Of a stretch of DNA of 14,864 bases, positions 1 to 7,484 are shown in pieces. Position 1 is the stretch's first letter; each line of letters starts with the position of its first letter. The notes beneath the pieces were generated by a model that was given only the letters and a program-made list of their open reading frames with translations, was not told the origin of the DNA and made no database searches. Origin of the DNA: Desulfobacteraceae bacterium. GTDB lineage: Bacteria > Desulfobacterota > Desulfobacteria > Desulfobacterales > Desulfobacteraceae. The position numbers and the translations under genes are program-made. The stretch covers positions 1 to 14,864 of the forward strand of contig JAFLJU010000268.1 of assembly GCA_022712835.1 (NCBI GenBank), read 5' to 3'.

Positions 1-1617
1 ATGCATCCACCCCAAGACCACATCCCCGGTAACTTCCAAAAATGGGAGGGCATGGGCAAAGGCTGCGGCAAACTTTTCCGACATGGCCGAGGTCCCAAGA
101 CCCAGGGCAGTCTGCCCAAAGGTGTTGACACTTTTTTCCAGCTTTTCTGCCAGGGGGGCCAGGCTGTCGATTTTTTTTGCGGCGGCTATGGTTTTGCCCA
201 TTTCGCCCAGAAGGCCCATAAACACCTTTCCTTTTTTCATGCCCAGTTTCCTGCCCAGAAGATCCATGGCCTGGATTCCGTCGGTCCCTTCATATATGGA
301 GGCGATTTTGATATCCCGAACCAATTGTTCCACCGGGTATTCGCTGGTATACCCATACCCGCCAAAGACATGGACTGCCTGGACACAGACCTCAAACCCC
401 CGCTGGGCGCAATAAGCCTTTATCACTGGCGTTAACAGTCCAATCATAAGATCGATTGATTCTTTTTCTTCCGGGGCTTTGGCCATCGCTTTTCGATCGA
501 ACAGGGACCCCACGTAATAAACCAGGCTCCTCATCCCATCCACATGAACCTTCATCCAGGTGAGCATTCTTCTTACATCCGGGTGCTGGATAATGGGGAC
601 GGAGGTTGCATCGGGTTTCCGAAGATCTTCAATATTCTTTCCCTGGACCCTTTTTCGGGCATAATCCAGGGCATACAAATAGGCAAGCGATGCGGTGCTG
701 CTGCCCTGGAACCCGACATTCAGCCGGGCCTCATTCATCATATGAAACATGATTTTAAGGCCCTTGTTCTCCTCTCCCAGAAGAAATCCCCGGCATTGGT
801 CCTTGGAGCCCAGGGCCATTGAACAGGTGGCAGAGCCGTGGAGTCCCATTTTTTCTTCGCATCCAACGCAGACCACATCATTGGGGTCCCCCAGGCTTTT
901 ATCTTCATTAACCCAGATTTTGGGCACAATAAAGATGGAGATACCGGCGCTGCCCGCAGGAGCCCCTTCAATGCGGGCAAGGACCGGGTGAATGATATTT
1001 TCCGTCATATCATGTTCCCCGGCCGTGATAAAAATCTTGTTCCCCGTAATGGCCCAGGACCCATCATCAAGCTGCCGGGCGCTGGTGGTAAGGGCCCCCA
1101 CATCGGAACCGGCATCGGCCTCGGTGAGCAGCATGGTGCCGCCCCATTTTGCCGTATACAAATTTTCCAGAAACAACTCTTTGAGCAGATCTGTCCCATA
1201 AAGCTCAATCATTTTTCCCGTGCCGTGTCCCATGTGGACATACCCGCTCAAGGAATAGTTTGCCGCAATCATATAGTCCAGGGCTGCCATGGAAATGAGA
1301 TAGGGCAGCCCCTGGCCTCCCCATTTGGGGTCTTCGGGAAGCGCTGTCAACCCAGCTTCCAATATCAAAGACCTAGCCCTGTGAAAAGAATCCGCCACTT
1401 TCACCCGGCCCTTGTCAAACTTCACCCCCTCGCGATCTCCATCGACCAGGGTGGGCAGCAACTCTTTTATGGCAAGCTTCCTAGTTTCGGCAATGATCAT
1501 ATCAAAGCTCTTTTTTGAAAAATCTGAAAATTGATCCGCCTTGACCAGCTCGTCCGCCCGGAGCAATTCATACAAAATGAAGTCAATCTCTCGTTGATCA
1601 GCAATTAATTGGGCCAT
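1..1617 (-). CDS. Long DmdC-type acyl-CoA dehydrogenase, C-terminus cut by the window edge
   Basis: Flavin-dependent acyl-CoA dehydrogenase, expected to introduce an alpha,beta double bond into an acyl-CoA in the cytoplasm and pass electrons to an ETF. The frame reads without a stop from the ATG at 1617 to base 1, giving 539 residues; relatives of this long subfamily are near 600, so about 60 residues probably lie beyond the edge. Visible signs are the FAD/substrate segment MLLTEADAGSDVG (162-174), the ITGNKIFITAGEHD stretch (190-203), and VFGGYGYTSEYPVEQ followed by IYEGTDGIQ, which places the usual catalytic base at Glu443. The N-terminal extension and large C-terminal part match the family of 3-methylmercaptopropionyl-CoA dehydrogenase (DmdC), but many members act on other substrates, so that name is not claimed. 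An AAGGGGA ribosome site precedes the ATG. It is the last visible gene of the left operon, 49 bases after the SDR gene. Family assignment is firm; substrate is unknown. Confidence 0.93.
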   Translation of the reverse strand, partial: MAQLIADQREIDFILYELLRADELVKADQFSDFSKKSFDMIIAETRKLAIKELLPTLVDGDREGVKFDKGRVKVADSFHRARSLILEAGLTALPEDPKWGGQGLPYLISMAALDYMIAANYSLSGYVHMGHGTGKMIELYGTDLLKELFLENLYTAKWGGTMLLTEADAGSDVGALTTSARQLDDGSWAITGNKIFITAGEHDMTENIIHPVLARIEGAPAGSAGISIFIVPKIWVNEDKSLGDPNDVVCVGCEEKMGLHGSATCSMALGSKDQCRGFLLGEENKGLKIMFHMMNEARLNVGFQGSSTASLAYLYALDYARKRVQGKNIEDLRKPDATSVPIIQHPDVRRMLTWMKVHVDGMRSLVYYVGSLFDRKAMAKAPEEKESIDLMIGLLTPVIKAYCAQRGFEVCVQAVHVFGGYGYTSEYPVEQLVRDIKIASIYEGTDGIQAMDLLGRKLGMKKGKVFMGLLGEMGKTIAAAKKIDSLAPLAEKLEKSVNTFGQTALGLGTSAMSEKFAAAFAHALPFLEVTGDVVLGWMH

Positions 1618-1666
1618 GGGTTTTTCCCCTTGTAAAAGATTACCGTTAAATTTCTTTTTTAAACGA

Positions 1667-2419
1667 TCAGACCAGCATCCCGCCGTCGCAAATCAAACTG
1701 GCCCCGGTGGTAAACGAAGCGGCATCGGAAACCAGATACAGGACGGCTCCTGCCATCTCTTCGGGTTTGGCATACCGGCCCAGGGGAATCTGGGCCACGG
1801 CATGGTCGCAAATCTCATCGGAAGAAATAATGGCCGATGCAAACTGGGTGTCGGTGAGCCCGGGCAACAGGGCATTGACCCGAATCCCTTTTGGGGCAAG
1901 TTCCCGGGCCAGGGTCTGGGTCATATTTACAAGGGCCGCCTTGGTGGCAGAGTATACCCCCTGAAAAAGCCCTGGCCGGACGGCATTGACCGAGGATACA
2001 TTGACAATGGCCCCCTTTTCCTTCATCAAAGGCACACCATATTTAATCATGAAAAAGGGACCTTTGACATTCACATCAAAGGTTTTGTCCCAGATCCCTG
2101 CATCTGCCGTGATCATTTCCCCAAAATGGGGATTTGTGGCGGCATTATTCACCAGGATATCAAGGCGGCCGTATGTGCTTTCGATTTTTTCATACATGGC
2201 CTTGATCTGATCGGGATATCCGGTGTGGCAGGCCATCGCCACGGCCTTGCCCCCATTCTGGTTGATACCATCGGCTGCGGCTTCCAGACCTTCTACCTTC
2301 CGGCTGACCAGAATGCACTGGGCCCCGCAGGAAGAAAGTTTCTGGGCCACGGCCAAGCCAATCCCCCGGCTGGCACCCGTAATAACCGCTACTCTATTGC
2401 TTAGATCAAAATCCTTCAT
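1667..2419 (-). CDS. SDR-family NAD(P)-dependent oxidoreductase
   Basis: Classical short-chain dehydrogenase/reductase of 250 residues, the usual length. The Rossmann glycine motif TGASRGIG is at 14-21, the NNA motif at 91-93, the structural Asn is N117, and the catalytic Ser-Tyr-Lys set is S143, Y156 and K160 (YSATK). The C-terminus has the usual TTGASLICDGG end. Such enzymes interconvert a ketone and a secondary alcohol with NAD(H) or NADP(H). The fold cannot tell FabG-like 3-ketoacyl reduction from oxidation or reduction of another hydroxyacyl-CoA. The start is set by AAGGAG six bases before the ATG. It follows the kinase gene by 61 bases and precedes the DmdC-type dehydrogenase by 49, on the same strand. 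Because the neighbours are an ACAD10/11-like kinase and dehydrogenase, I infer a role like LvaD of the levulinate pathway, which forms the 4-hydroxyacyl-CoA that the kinase uses. That role is a hypothesis. Confidence 0.93.
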   Translation of the reverse strand: MKDFDLSNRVAVITGASRGIGLAVAQKLSSCGAQCILVSRKVEGLEAAADGINQNGGKAVAMACHTGYPDQIKAMYEKIESTYGRLDILVNNAATNPHFGEMITADAGIWDKTFDVNVKGPFFMIKYGVPLMKEKGAIVNVSSVNAVRPGLFQGVYSATKAALVNMTQTLARELAPKGIRVNALLPGLTDTQFASAIISSDEICDHAVAQIPLGRYAKPEEMAGAVLYLVSDAASFTTGASLICDGGMLV

Positions 2420-2480
2420 CGCATTCTCCTTGAATTGTCATTAAGTTTGTTTGAAATTTATGCAAACCGCTTCCCTTCCC

Positions 2481-3548
2481 TTACAGCCGGGAAGACTCCA
2501 TTACACCCAGCGCCGTTTTTTCCAACTCGATGACCCCGAAAATCAGCATGGCAAACCGTTTATTTTTTGTAATTCCCTGGTGATATCGATTGTAAATCTG
2601 CTGGGCAATGACGGCCAGACGGAAGAGACCAAAGCAATAATAAAAATCAAAAAGGCTCGTGTCCCGGCCTGTTTTCAGAGCATATCGGTCCAGAATTTCC
2701 CGGCGGGTCAACGCCCCTTCCATGTTCGTGGGCATGGTACGCATCATCTGCATCTCTTCTGGGTCATTTTTTTCCACCCAATAGGCAAGACTGTTGCCAA
2801 GATCCATCAAAGGATCTCCATGGGTGGCCATTTCCCAGTCCAGAATACCGGTGATCTGTTCAGGATTTTTCGGGTCCAGAACCAGATTATCAAGCTTATA
2901 GTCATTGTGGACCATGGCAGGCATCTTTGTGTCTCCGGGCATTTTATCGGCCAGCCAGGCCATAACCGCTTCAAAATCCGGGGCATCGGCTGTCTTTGCC
3001 CTTCGATATCGATTGCTCCAGCCGTCCACCTGGCGCTTCACATACCCGGTAGGTTTTCCGATAAAATCCAGACCCGCCAATTTCACGTCAATGGCATGGA
3101 TATCTGCCAGGGCATCCACCAGATTTTCACAAAGCGTCCTTGCTAGGTTCGGTGAATAACTCAGACCTGTGGGCAAATCCTTGCGAAGGATAATACCGGA
3201 CAATTTTTCCATGACAAAAAAAGGCGCCCCGATCAAACTTTCATCCTCGGTAAACACCAAGGGTCGTGGACATCGGGGAAAAACCGGATGAAGAGCCGAA
3301 AGAACCCGGTATTCCCTTCCCATATCATGGCCGGACTTGATATTGGCCCCGATGGGGGGACGACGAAGAACCATCTGGCGATCCCCGGCGGTAATCAGGT
3401 AAGTGAGGTTGGAAAACCCACTGGGAAACTGACGAATCTGAACCTCTCCTTCAAGATCATTGATATGGGATTTTAAAAATACTCCGACCGCATGGGCATC
3501 GATCTCTTCTCCCGGCCTGACATGGGTTGCGCTATCTGTTACCTGCAT
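2481..3548 (-). CDS. ACAD10/ACAD11-like phosphotransferase (APH-fold kinase), candidate hydroxyacyl-CoA kinase
   Basis: Kinase of the aminoglycoside-phosphotransferase/choline-kinase fold, 355 residues. The N-lobe has FPSGFSNLTYLI (41-52) and VLRRPP (60-65), and FFVMEKLSG (110-118) forms the hinge region. The catalytic loop is VHNDYKLDNLV (213-223) with Asp216 as probable base and Asn221 as metal ligand; ILDWE (235-239) supplies the metal-binding Asp237. The pattern, including GHDMGREYRVL and GDPLMDLG, follows the N-terminal kinase domain of human ACAD10/ACAD11 and LvaA-type kinases, not true antibiotic-resistance enzymes. Those relatives phosphorylate the 4-hydroxyl of 4-hydroxyacyl-CoAs. 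A GTG at 3563 is in frame, but GGAGGAAG lies between it and the ATG at 3548, so I start at 3548. The tetR and ACAD11-like genes lie directly upstream on the same strand, which supports a shared pathway. The family is firm; the substrate is inferred. Confidence 0.9.
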   Translation of the reverse strand: MQVTDSATHVRPGEEIDAHAVGVFLKSHINDLEGEVQIRQFPSGFSNLTYLITAGDRQMVLRRPPIGANIKSGHDMGREYRVLSALHPVFPRCPRPLVFTEDESLIGAPFFVMEKLSGIILRKDLPTGLSYSPNLARTLCENLVDALADIHAIDVKLAGLDFIGKPTGYVKRQVDGWSNRYRRAKTADAPDFEAVMAWLADKMPGDTKMPAMVHNDYKLDNLVLDPKNPEQITGILDWEMATHGDPLMDLGNSLAYWVEKNDPEEMQMMRTMPTNMEGALTRREILDRYALKTGRDTSLFDFYYCFGLFRLAVIAQQIYNRYHQGITKNKRFAMLIFGVIELEKTALGVMESSRL

Positions 3549-3594
3549 GAAAACTTCCTCCACTCGATTACAAAATTTTAGAATTATTCAGCAA

Positions 3595-4290
3595 TCACAA
3601 TTTTTCTATGGGTATCCGGCAAAAGCCTTCCACCATTTCCAGCACATGGTCGGTGAACTGATCCACATTTATTTTTTGTTTGGTGTACTTCCACCGCTTT
3701 AAGTACCATTCCTGCTGCATGGCCTTGATCATACAGGCCGTCAGGGTATGGTTTCCGGGCTTAAACAGGCCCGTCTCTTCTCCCTGGACCAAGATATCGC
3801 TTAAAACCTTCTGGGTATGTTCTTCAATGGATTTAACTTCCTCAAACCCTTGGGGAGTCAGGTTTCTGGCCTCCATAAAGGTAAAATAAAACCAGGGCCG
3901 AAACAATTCCGACAAGAAAATATGAGCCTTGACCACTGCCCGCAATTTTTCCAAAGGATTTTCATGGGCCAGGGCAAATTCTTCCAGAGTTCCTTTGACC
4001 ATAGCTCTGGCCTGGGTCTGCATAATGGCCAGCAAGTCATCCTTCCCCGGAAAATAGGCATAGAGCGCCCCCAGACTCATGCCGGTTTTATGGCTTAAAT
4101 CCCGCATGCTCATGGCCTGGTACCCTTTATTATAGGTGATACTGAAAACGGCGGCGAAAATCTTGTTCAGGTTGGTCACAGCGGTTTCCTCTTTTTTAAT
4201 ACGCATGACGTCCTGATTTTTGAGAAAAACTGCCCGGGAAATATCCCGGCCCGAGGCCGCATATAATTTTTTAAATTCCTTATAATCCAT
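3595..4290 (-). CDS. TetR-family transcriptional regulator with an N-terminal extension
   Basis: One-component repressor of 231 residues. The helix-turn-helix lies at about 60-82 (SMRDLSHKTGMSLGALYAYF, then PGKDDLL), and the rest is a helical ligand-binding/dimer domain without a recognisable ligand signature. The DNA-binding domain normally begins near the N-terminus, but here about 35 residues precede it. The start ATG at 4290 is supported by AGGAT overlapping the stop codon of the preceding dehydrogenase gene, which ends 7 bases upstream, so translation is probably coupled. An alternative start is Met29 (4206), preceded by a weaker AGGA. The gene sits between the ACAD11-like dehydrogenase and the kinase, inside their operon. 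It is therefore the best candidate to bind the two matching inverted repeats at 5564-5587 and 7389-7412 and to control itself. An acyl-CoA effector is plausible but not shown. Confidence 0.92.
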   Translation of the reverse strand: MDYKEFKKLYAASGRDISRAVFLKNQDVMRIKKEETAVTNLNKIFAAVFSITYNKGYQAMSMRDLSHKTGMSLGALYAYFPGKDDLLAIMQTQARAMVKGTLEEFALAHENPLEKLRAVVKAHIFLSELFRPWFYFTFMEARNLTPQGFEEVKSIEEHTQKVLSDILVQGEETGLFKPGNHTLTACMIKAMQQEWYLKRWKYTKQKINVDQFTDHVLEMVEGFCRIPIEKL

Positions 4291-4297
4291 TTATATC

Positions 4298-5491
4298 CTA
4301 ACGATAGGTTTTTAAAATCCGCTTGGCCAGGGAGGTCTTGTGAACCTCATCTGCCCCGTCGTAAATCCTGGCAGCCCGCTCATGGCGGAAAAACCAGGCC
4401 AGGATCGTATCATCGGTCATGCCAAGGCCCCCGTGGACCTGGAGGGCCCGGTCCACAATCTGATTCATGGTATTGGCCACCACAAACTTGATCATGGAAA
4501 TACTGTCCCTTGCCTTTGACGCCCCGTCTTGATCAATCTGCCAGGCCGAATTCAAGGTGAGCAGACGGGCGGATGCAAGCTGAGCTGCGGATTCAGCAAT
4601 CCAGTTCTGGATGGTCTGACGGGTGCCAAGGGTTTTACCCGAAGGAGAAATCACCCGGGAATTGGCCCGTTGACACATGAGGTCAAAGGCCCGCTGGCAG
4701 ATACCCAACCACCGCATGCAATGGTGAATCCTTCCCGGCCCCAGCCGGTCCTGGGCCATGACAAACCCCTGCCCCTCTACGCCTAAAAGGTTTTCCCGGG
4801 GCACCCGGCAGGACTCAAACAAAATTTCCCCATGGCTGAAATAATCGCTTCCCTCATGCCCCATGACCGGAATATTCCGAATCAAATTAAATCCCTTTGT
4901 ATCTGTTGGCACCATAATCATGCTGGCCTGGAGATAGGTGGGAGCCTCAGGATTTGTGACAGCCATGACAATGGCAAAATCAGCCCCATCGGCGGCCGTG
5001 GTATACCACTTGTGGCCGTTGATAATATAATCGTCTCCATCTTTTGTGGCCGTGGTTTCCAGCATCACGGGATTGGAGCCGGGCATGTCCACTTCCGTCA
5101 TGGCAAAACAGGACCGGATATCCCCCTTGACCAAGGGGTTAAGGAAACGCTCTTTCTGACGCTGTGTCCCATAGGCATGAAGAATCTCCACATTCCCGGC
5201 ATCCGGCGCCTGGCACCAAAACACATAGTGGCCCAGGGGCGATCTCCCCAGGGCTTCGGAAACAAGACCGTGCTCCAGCAACGAGAGCCCCATGCCGCCG
5301 CATTCCGTTGGGAAATTGGGTGCCCATAGCTCCATTTTCTTTACCATGGCCTGTTTTTCACGAAGAATCGGCAAGAGATCTTTGAAATCCTTCACCATAA
5401 ATTCCGGCTCCAGGGGGATAAGCTCTTTCTCCACAAATTCGTCAATCATTGAAACAATGGTTTGAATCCGATCTGATACTTTAAAATCCAA
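4298..5491 (-). CDS. ACAD10/ACAD11-type acyl-CoA dehydrogenase family flavoprotein
   Basis: Acyl-CoA-dehydrogenase-fold enzyme of 397 residues, a normal length for the stand-alone enzyme. It shows CFAMTEVDMPGSNP (128-141), IINGHKWYTTAADGADFAIV (156-175) and RLGPGRIHHCMRW (249-261), which is almost the signature I recall from human ACAD11. VHGGLGMTDD (352-361) and RIYDGADEVH (375-384) follow. At the usual catalytic Glu position the residue is Asp378, as in the DGPDEVH segment of ACAD10/11 proteins. The start is TTG at 5491: AGGAG lies exactly six bases upstream, and the first in-frame ATG would remove residues 1-14. A near-consensus promoter lies just upstream at 5531-5559. It heads the run tetR, kinase, SDR, long dehydrogenase. 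In ACAD10/11 and LvaC the dehydrogenase-fold unit processes the phosphorylated 4-hydroxyacyl-CoA. I infer the same here, but ordinary ETF-linked dehydrogenation cannot be excluded. Confidence 0.93.
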   Translation of the reverse strand: MDFKVSDRIQTIVSMIDEFVEKELIPLEPEFMVKDFKDLLPILREKQAMVKKMELWAPNFPTECGGMGLSLLEHGLVSEALGRSPLGHYVFWCQAPDAGNVEILHAYGTQRQKERFLNPLVKGDIRSCFAMTEVDMPGSNPVMLETTATKDGDDYIINGHKWYTTAADGADFAIVMAVTNPEAPTYLQASMIMVPTDTKGFNLIRNIPVMGHEGSDYFSHGEILFESCRVPRENLLGVEGQGFVMAQDRLGPGRIHHCMRWLGICQRAFDLMCQRANSRVISPSGKTLGTRQTIQNWIAESAAQLASARLLTLNSAWQIDQDGASKARDSISMIKFVVANTMNQIVDRALQVHGGLGMTDDTILAWFFRHERAARIYDGADEVHKTSLAKRILKTYR

Positions 5492-5530
5492 TGGTCTCTC
5501 CTTTGAATTAAGTTTCTAGGTTTATGAATG

Positions 5531-5559
5531 ATATTAGACAGGAAAATTCTTGAAGTCAA
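5531..5559 (-). promoter_or_regulatory. Sigma70-type promoter for the ACAD11-like operon
   Basis: On the minus strand, TTGACT (5554-5559) and TAATAT (5531-5536) are separated by exactly 17 bases. Transcription would start near 5524, leaving a leader of about 33 bases before the TTG start at 5491. The inverted repeat at 5564-5587 lies a few bases upstream of the -35 box. This makes the ACAD11-like gene and those after it separable from etfBA. Confidence 0.72.
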
Positions 5560-5563
5560 GGGC

Positions 5564-5587
5564 AAAAACGAACGAATGTTCGTTTTT
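5564..5587. promoter_or_regulatory. Inverted-repeat operator (site 1), also a possible etfBA terminator
   Basis: Perfect inverted repeat: left arm AAAAACGAAC (5564-5573), spacer GAAT, right arm GTTCGTTTTT (5578-5587). It matches the repeat at 7389-7412 at 21 of 24 positions. It begins 9 bases past the etfA stop and lies just upstream of the -35 box of the next promoter. The size and symmetry fit a TetR-family operator. Because an oligo-T run follows the stem on both strands, the transcript could also form a short terminator hairpin for etfBA. The stem is short (five core pairs with G/C), so termination is the weaker reading. Confidence 0.68.
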
Positions 5588-5596
5588 TTATATATA

Positions 5597-6619
5597 TCAA
5601 TCCCCGTCCATGAAAGCCTGAATAAAATCCATGACATCCGCTGTGATGCACACATCGGCATGGGAACAGATGGGGGCATCCGAATTCTTGTTGATGCTCA
5701 CCACCCAATCCGATCTCTTCATGCCAGCCAGGTGCTGGGATGATCCGGAAACACCACAGGCGATATAGAGCCTGGGCGCGACACTGGCACCGGTGATGCC
5801 TATCTGGTGCTCAAAACCTATCCACCCCATGTCCACCAGGGGCCGGGAAGCTCCCAGGGCCGAGACGGAGAAATGCTTGGCAAACCTTGCCACCAATTCA
5901 AGATTTGACTGCTCCCCAATACCCCGGCCAGCTGCCACAATAGTCCGGGCCTGTTTCAATGCCTGGTGACTGCTTTCATTTTTCACGATTTTTTGATGAA
6001 CCATTTGGCTTGATTGCCCAGGTATCTGGAAAATTTCCTTTACAATAATGGAACCGGGCTCTTTTTTTTCCCCGACCGGGGAAAAAATTCCGGGCATCAA
6101 GGTCAACACCACGGAACTATCGGGTTCCGGCCGCAATACCATATTCCGGGTATTGTTTAAAATCGGTCGGGAATACAACAACCCTTCTTCATCCGATTGG
6201 ATTTTACTAACCCCTGATATGGAAGCAGCTTTCAGACGAACGGCCAACCCCGGTGCAAAATCCCTGCCCTGGGAAGTGTGGGCCACCAGAATATGGGAAG
6301 GGGCCAACTCCTCAATCAAAGGGGTGAGCCAATTCTTATACGCCTCACTGGTATAGGCCGCAAAAATTGGTATTTTAAGAGCCAGTACATTCGCTCCTGC
6401 ACGGGAGGATATTTTTTTTGCCAGGGGTAAGGGATTTTTTGCCGGGACAATCACCAGAATCCGGGAAGATTTATTATCATTCCCTCCAATTTTACCCGTC
6501 CCTTTTATTGCCAGGTTTTTTGCCAAGCTTTGTATTAGCTTACCTGCTGCGATCAGCTCCCATGTCACCGGCCGGATACAGCCATCCATCACTTCAGCAA
6601 TAATAAGTATGGGTTTCAT
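5597..6619 (-). CDS. etfA: Electron transfer flavoprotein alpha subunit
   Basis: EtfA, the FAD-carrying large subunit that with EtfB takes electrons from acyl-CoA dehydrogenases. Its 340 residues are near the usual size. The C-terminal FAD domain is clear: AAGRGIGEQSN (229-239), GASRPLVDMGW (256-266), QIGITG (272-277), LYIACGVSGSSQHLAGM (284-300) and SINKNSDAPI (308-317). Domain I contains an interdomain stretch AHTSQGRDFAPGLAVRL (113-129). The C-terminal ADVMDF replaces the more common GDL-type ending, a mild divergence. The start ATG overlaps the etfB stop as ATGA, so the subunits are translationally coupled. The gene ends just before operator site 1. Placement next to dehydrogenase genes suggests a dedicated ETF. 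I cannot tell by eye whether it is a classical or an electron-bifurcating type. Confidence 0.96.
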   Translation of the reverse strand: MKPILIIAEVMDGCIRPVTWELIAAGKLIQSLAKNLAIKGTGKIGGNDNKSSRILVIVPAKNPLPLAKKISSRAGANVLALKIPIFAAYTSEAYKNWLTPLIEELAPSHILVAHTSQGRDFAPGLAVRLKAASISGVSKIQSDEEGLLYSRPILNNTRNMVLRPEPDSSVVLTLMPGIFSPVGEKKEPGSIIVKEIFQIPGQSSQMVHQKIVKNESSHQALKQARTIVAAGRGIGEQSNLELVARFAKHFSVSALGASRPLVDMGWIGFEHQIGITGASVAPRLYIACGVSGSSQHLAGMKRSDWVVSINKNSDAPICSHADVCITADVMDFIQAFMDGD

Positions 6620-7350
6620 AGAAGATCCTTTTCCTGCAAAAACGCCTTAAATTGTTGAACCTGATCCGCCAGACTTCCCTCAATCCGCTGGCCAGCTCGG
6701 GTTTGCTCCGGAAGTTCAATGGCCACAAGGCTTTCTTTGGGTCTGACAGAAACAGACAATAGAGATTCCTCAGCCAGGGTGGTGACACACTTTTTCCCGG
6801 CTGCCAACATCTTAGAAAGGGATGGATACCGGGGGGTATTGATGCCAGCCTGAACAGTCAATACGGCGGGCAGGCAGATGTCAAGGCAATCCCTGTACCC
6901 GCCTTCCATTTCCCGCTCCACCGCCACAATGCCAGCAGCGGGATTCAGATGGGTTTTAACCACTGCTGTGGCACAAGGGTAATTCAAAAGTTCCGCCAAC
7001 ATGGGACCTGTCTGCCCATCCATCATATCCTCGGACATGATCCCGGTCAGGATCAGGTCATAATTACCCTCCCCAGCCACCGCTGCCAAATTTGAGGCTG
7101 TTACAAAAGCGGGTCTGTAACCGGTTCGGGTAACAATGTGAATTCCCTGATCCGCCCCCATGCCAAAGGCCCGTTTTACAACCGCGACCACAGGTGCAGG
7201 TCCTGCGGTAATCACATCCACCCGGGAATCTGTCACGCCGGATTCCTCACATTTATCCTTGAGATCCAGGGCCTCTTCCAGGGCAAATTCGTCAAACCGG
7301 CTCATCTCCCCCTCGTCTGTCCCCTGTTTGATGCAGACTAAAATTTTCAT
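6616..7350 (-). CDS. etfB: Electron transfer flavoprotein beta subunit
   Basis: EtfB, the AMP-binding small subunit of the ETF dimer, 244 residues against a usual 250-260. The N-terminus MKILVCIKQ and SRFDEFALEEAL (17-28) are typical. The nucleotide-binding loop is SEDMMDGQTGPMLAELL (106-122); its usual acidic run is altered to EDMMD, while GQTG is kept. The segment EREMEGGYRDCLDICLPAVL (145-164) and PRYPSLSKMLAAGKK (173-187) match the family, the latter including the recognition-loop region that contacts dehydrogenases. A GGTGGGG ribosome site precedes the ATG at 7350. It is first of the etfBA pair. Operator site 2 lies about 40 bases upstream of the start, so it probably falls in the promoter, although I could not define convincing -35 and -10 boxes there. 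Confidence 0.95.
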   Translation of the reverse strand: MKILVCIKQGTDEGEMSRFDEFALEEALDLKDKCEESGVTDSRVDVITAGPAPVVAVVKRAFGMGADQGIHIVTRTGYRPAFVTASNLAAVAGEGNYDLILTGIMSEDMMDGQTGPMLAELLNYPCATAVVKTHLNPAAGIVAVEREMEGGYRDCLDICLPAVLTVQAGINTPRYPSLSKMLAAGKKCVTTLAEESLLSVSVRPKESLVAIELPEQTRAGQRIEGSLADQVQQFKAFLQEKDLL

Positions 7351-7388
7351 ATCCCCACCATATAGGGGCGGAAAAATTTTATCAAGCG

Positions 7389-7412
7389 AAATACGAACGA
7401 ACGTTCATTTTT
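7389..7412. promoter_or_regulatory. Inverted-repeat operator (site 2) upstream of etfB
   Basis: Left arm AAATACGAAC (7389-7398), spacer GAAC, right arm GTTCATTTTT (7403-7412); 8 of 10 arm positions pair. It shares 21 of 24 positions with site 1 upstream of the ACAD11-like gene, with the same arm length and 4-base spacer. Such recurrence in front of two transcription units of one pathway is the mark of a common regulator, most simply the TetR protein encoded at 3595-4290. Confidence 0.68.
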
Positions 7413-7484
7413 TTTAATGATGACAACACCCAATGCAACGCGCCACTTTCTATTTTTTTTATATTTTAGGAGGGGGGAGAAATG

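Noticed and set aside
2475..2494. Hairpin CTTCCC / GGGAAG at the end of the kinase gene
   Set aside because: Only six pairs, overlapping the stop codon and with no U-tract; the same-strand SDR gene follows closely, so a terminator is unlikely.
838..3146. Long plus-strand open frames (838-1518, 1616-2404, 2451-3146)
   Set aside because: They are antisense to clear minus-strand enzymes with full motif sets, their translations have no recognisable domains, and they are explained by the codon bias of the real genes.
2481..3548. Antibiotic resistance (aminoglycoside phosphotransferase) reading of the kinase
   Set aside because: The fold is shared, but the motif pattern follows ACAD10/11 kinase domains and the neighbours are acyl-CoA enzymes, so a resistance role is unlikely.
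3549..3563. GTG start at 3563 for the kinase
   Set aside because: The Shine-Dalgarno GGAGGAAG lies inside this stretch and is correctly spaced for the ATG at 3548.
1667..5491. Naming the genes lvaA, lvaC and lvaD
   Set aside because: No LvaB-like gene or sigma54-type LvaR regulator is seen, the gene order differs, and the substrate is unknown; only the enzyme logic is similar.
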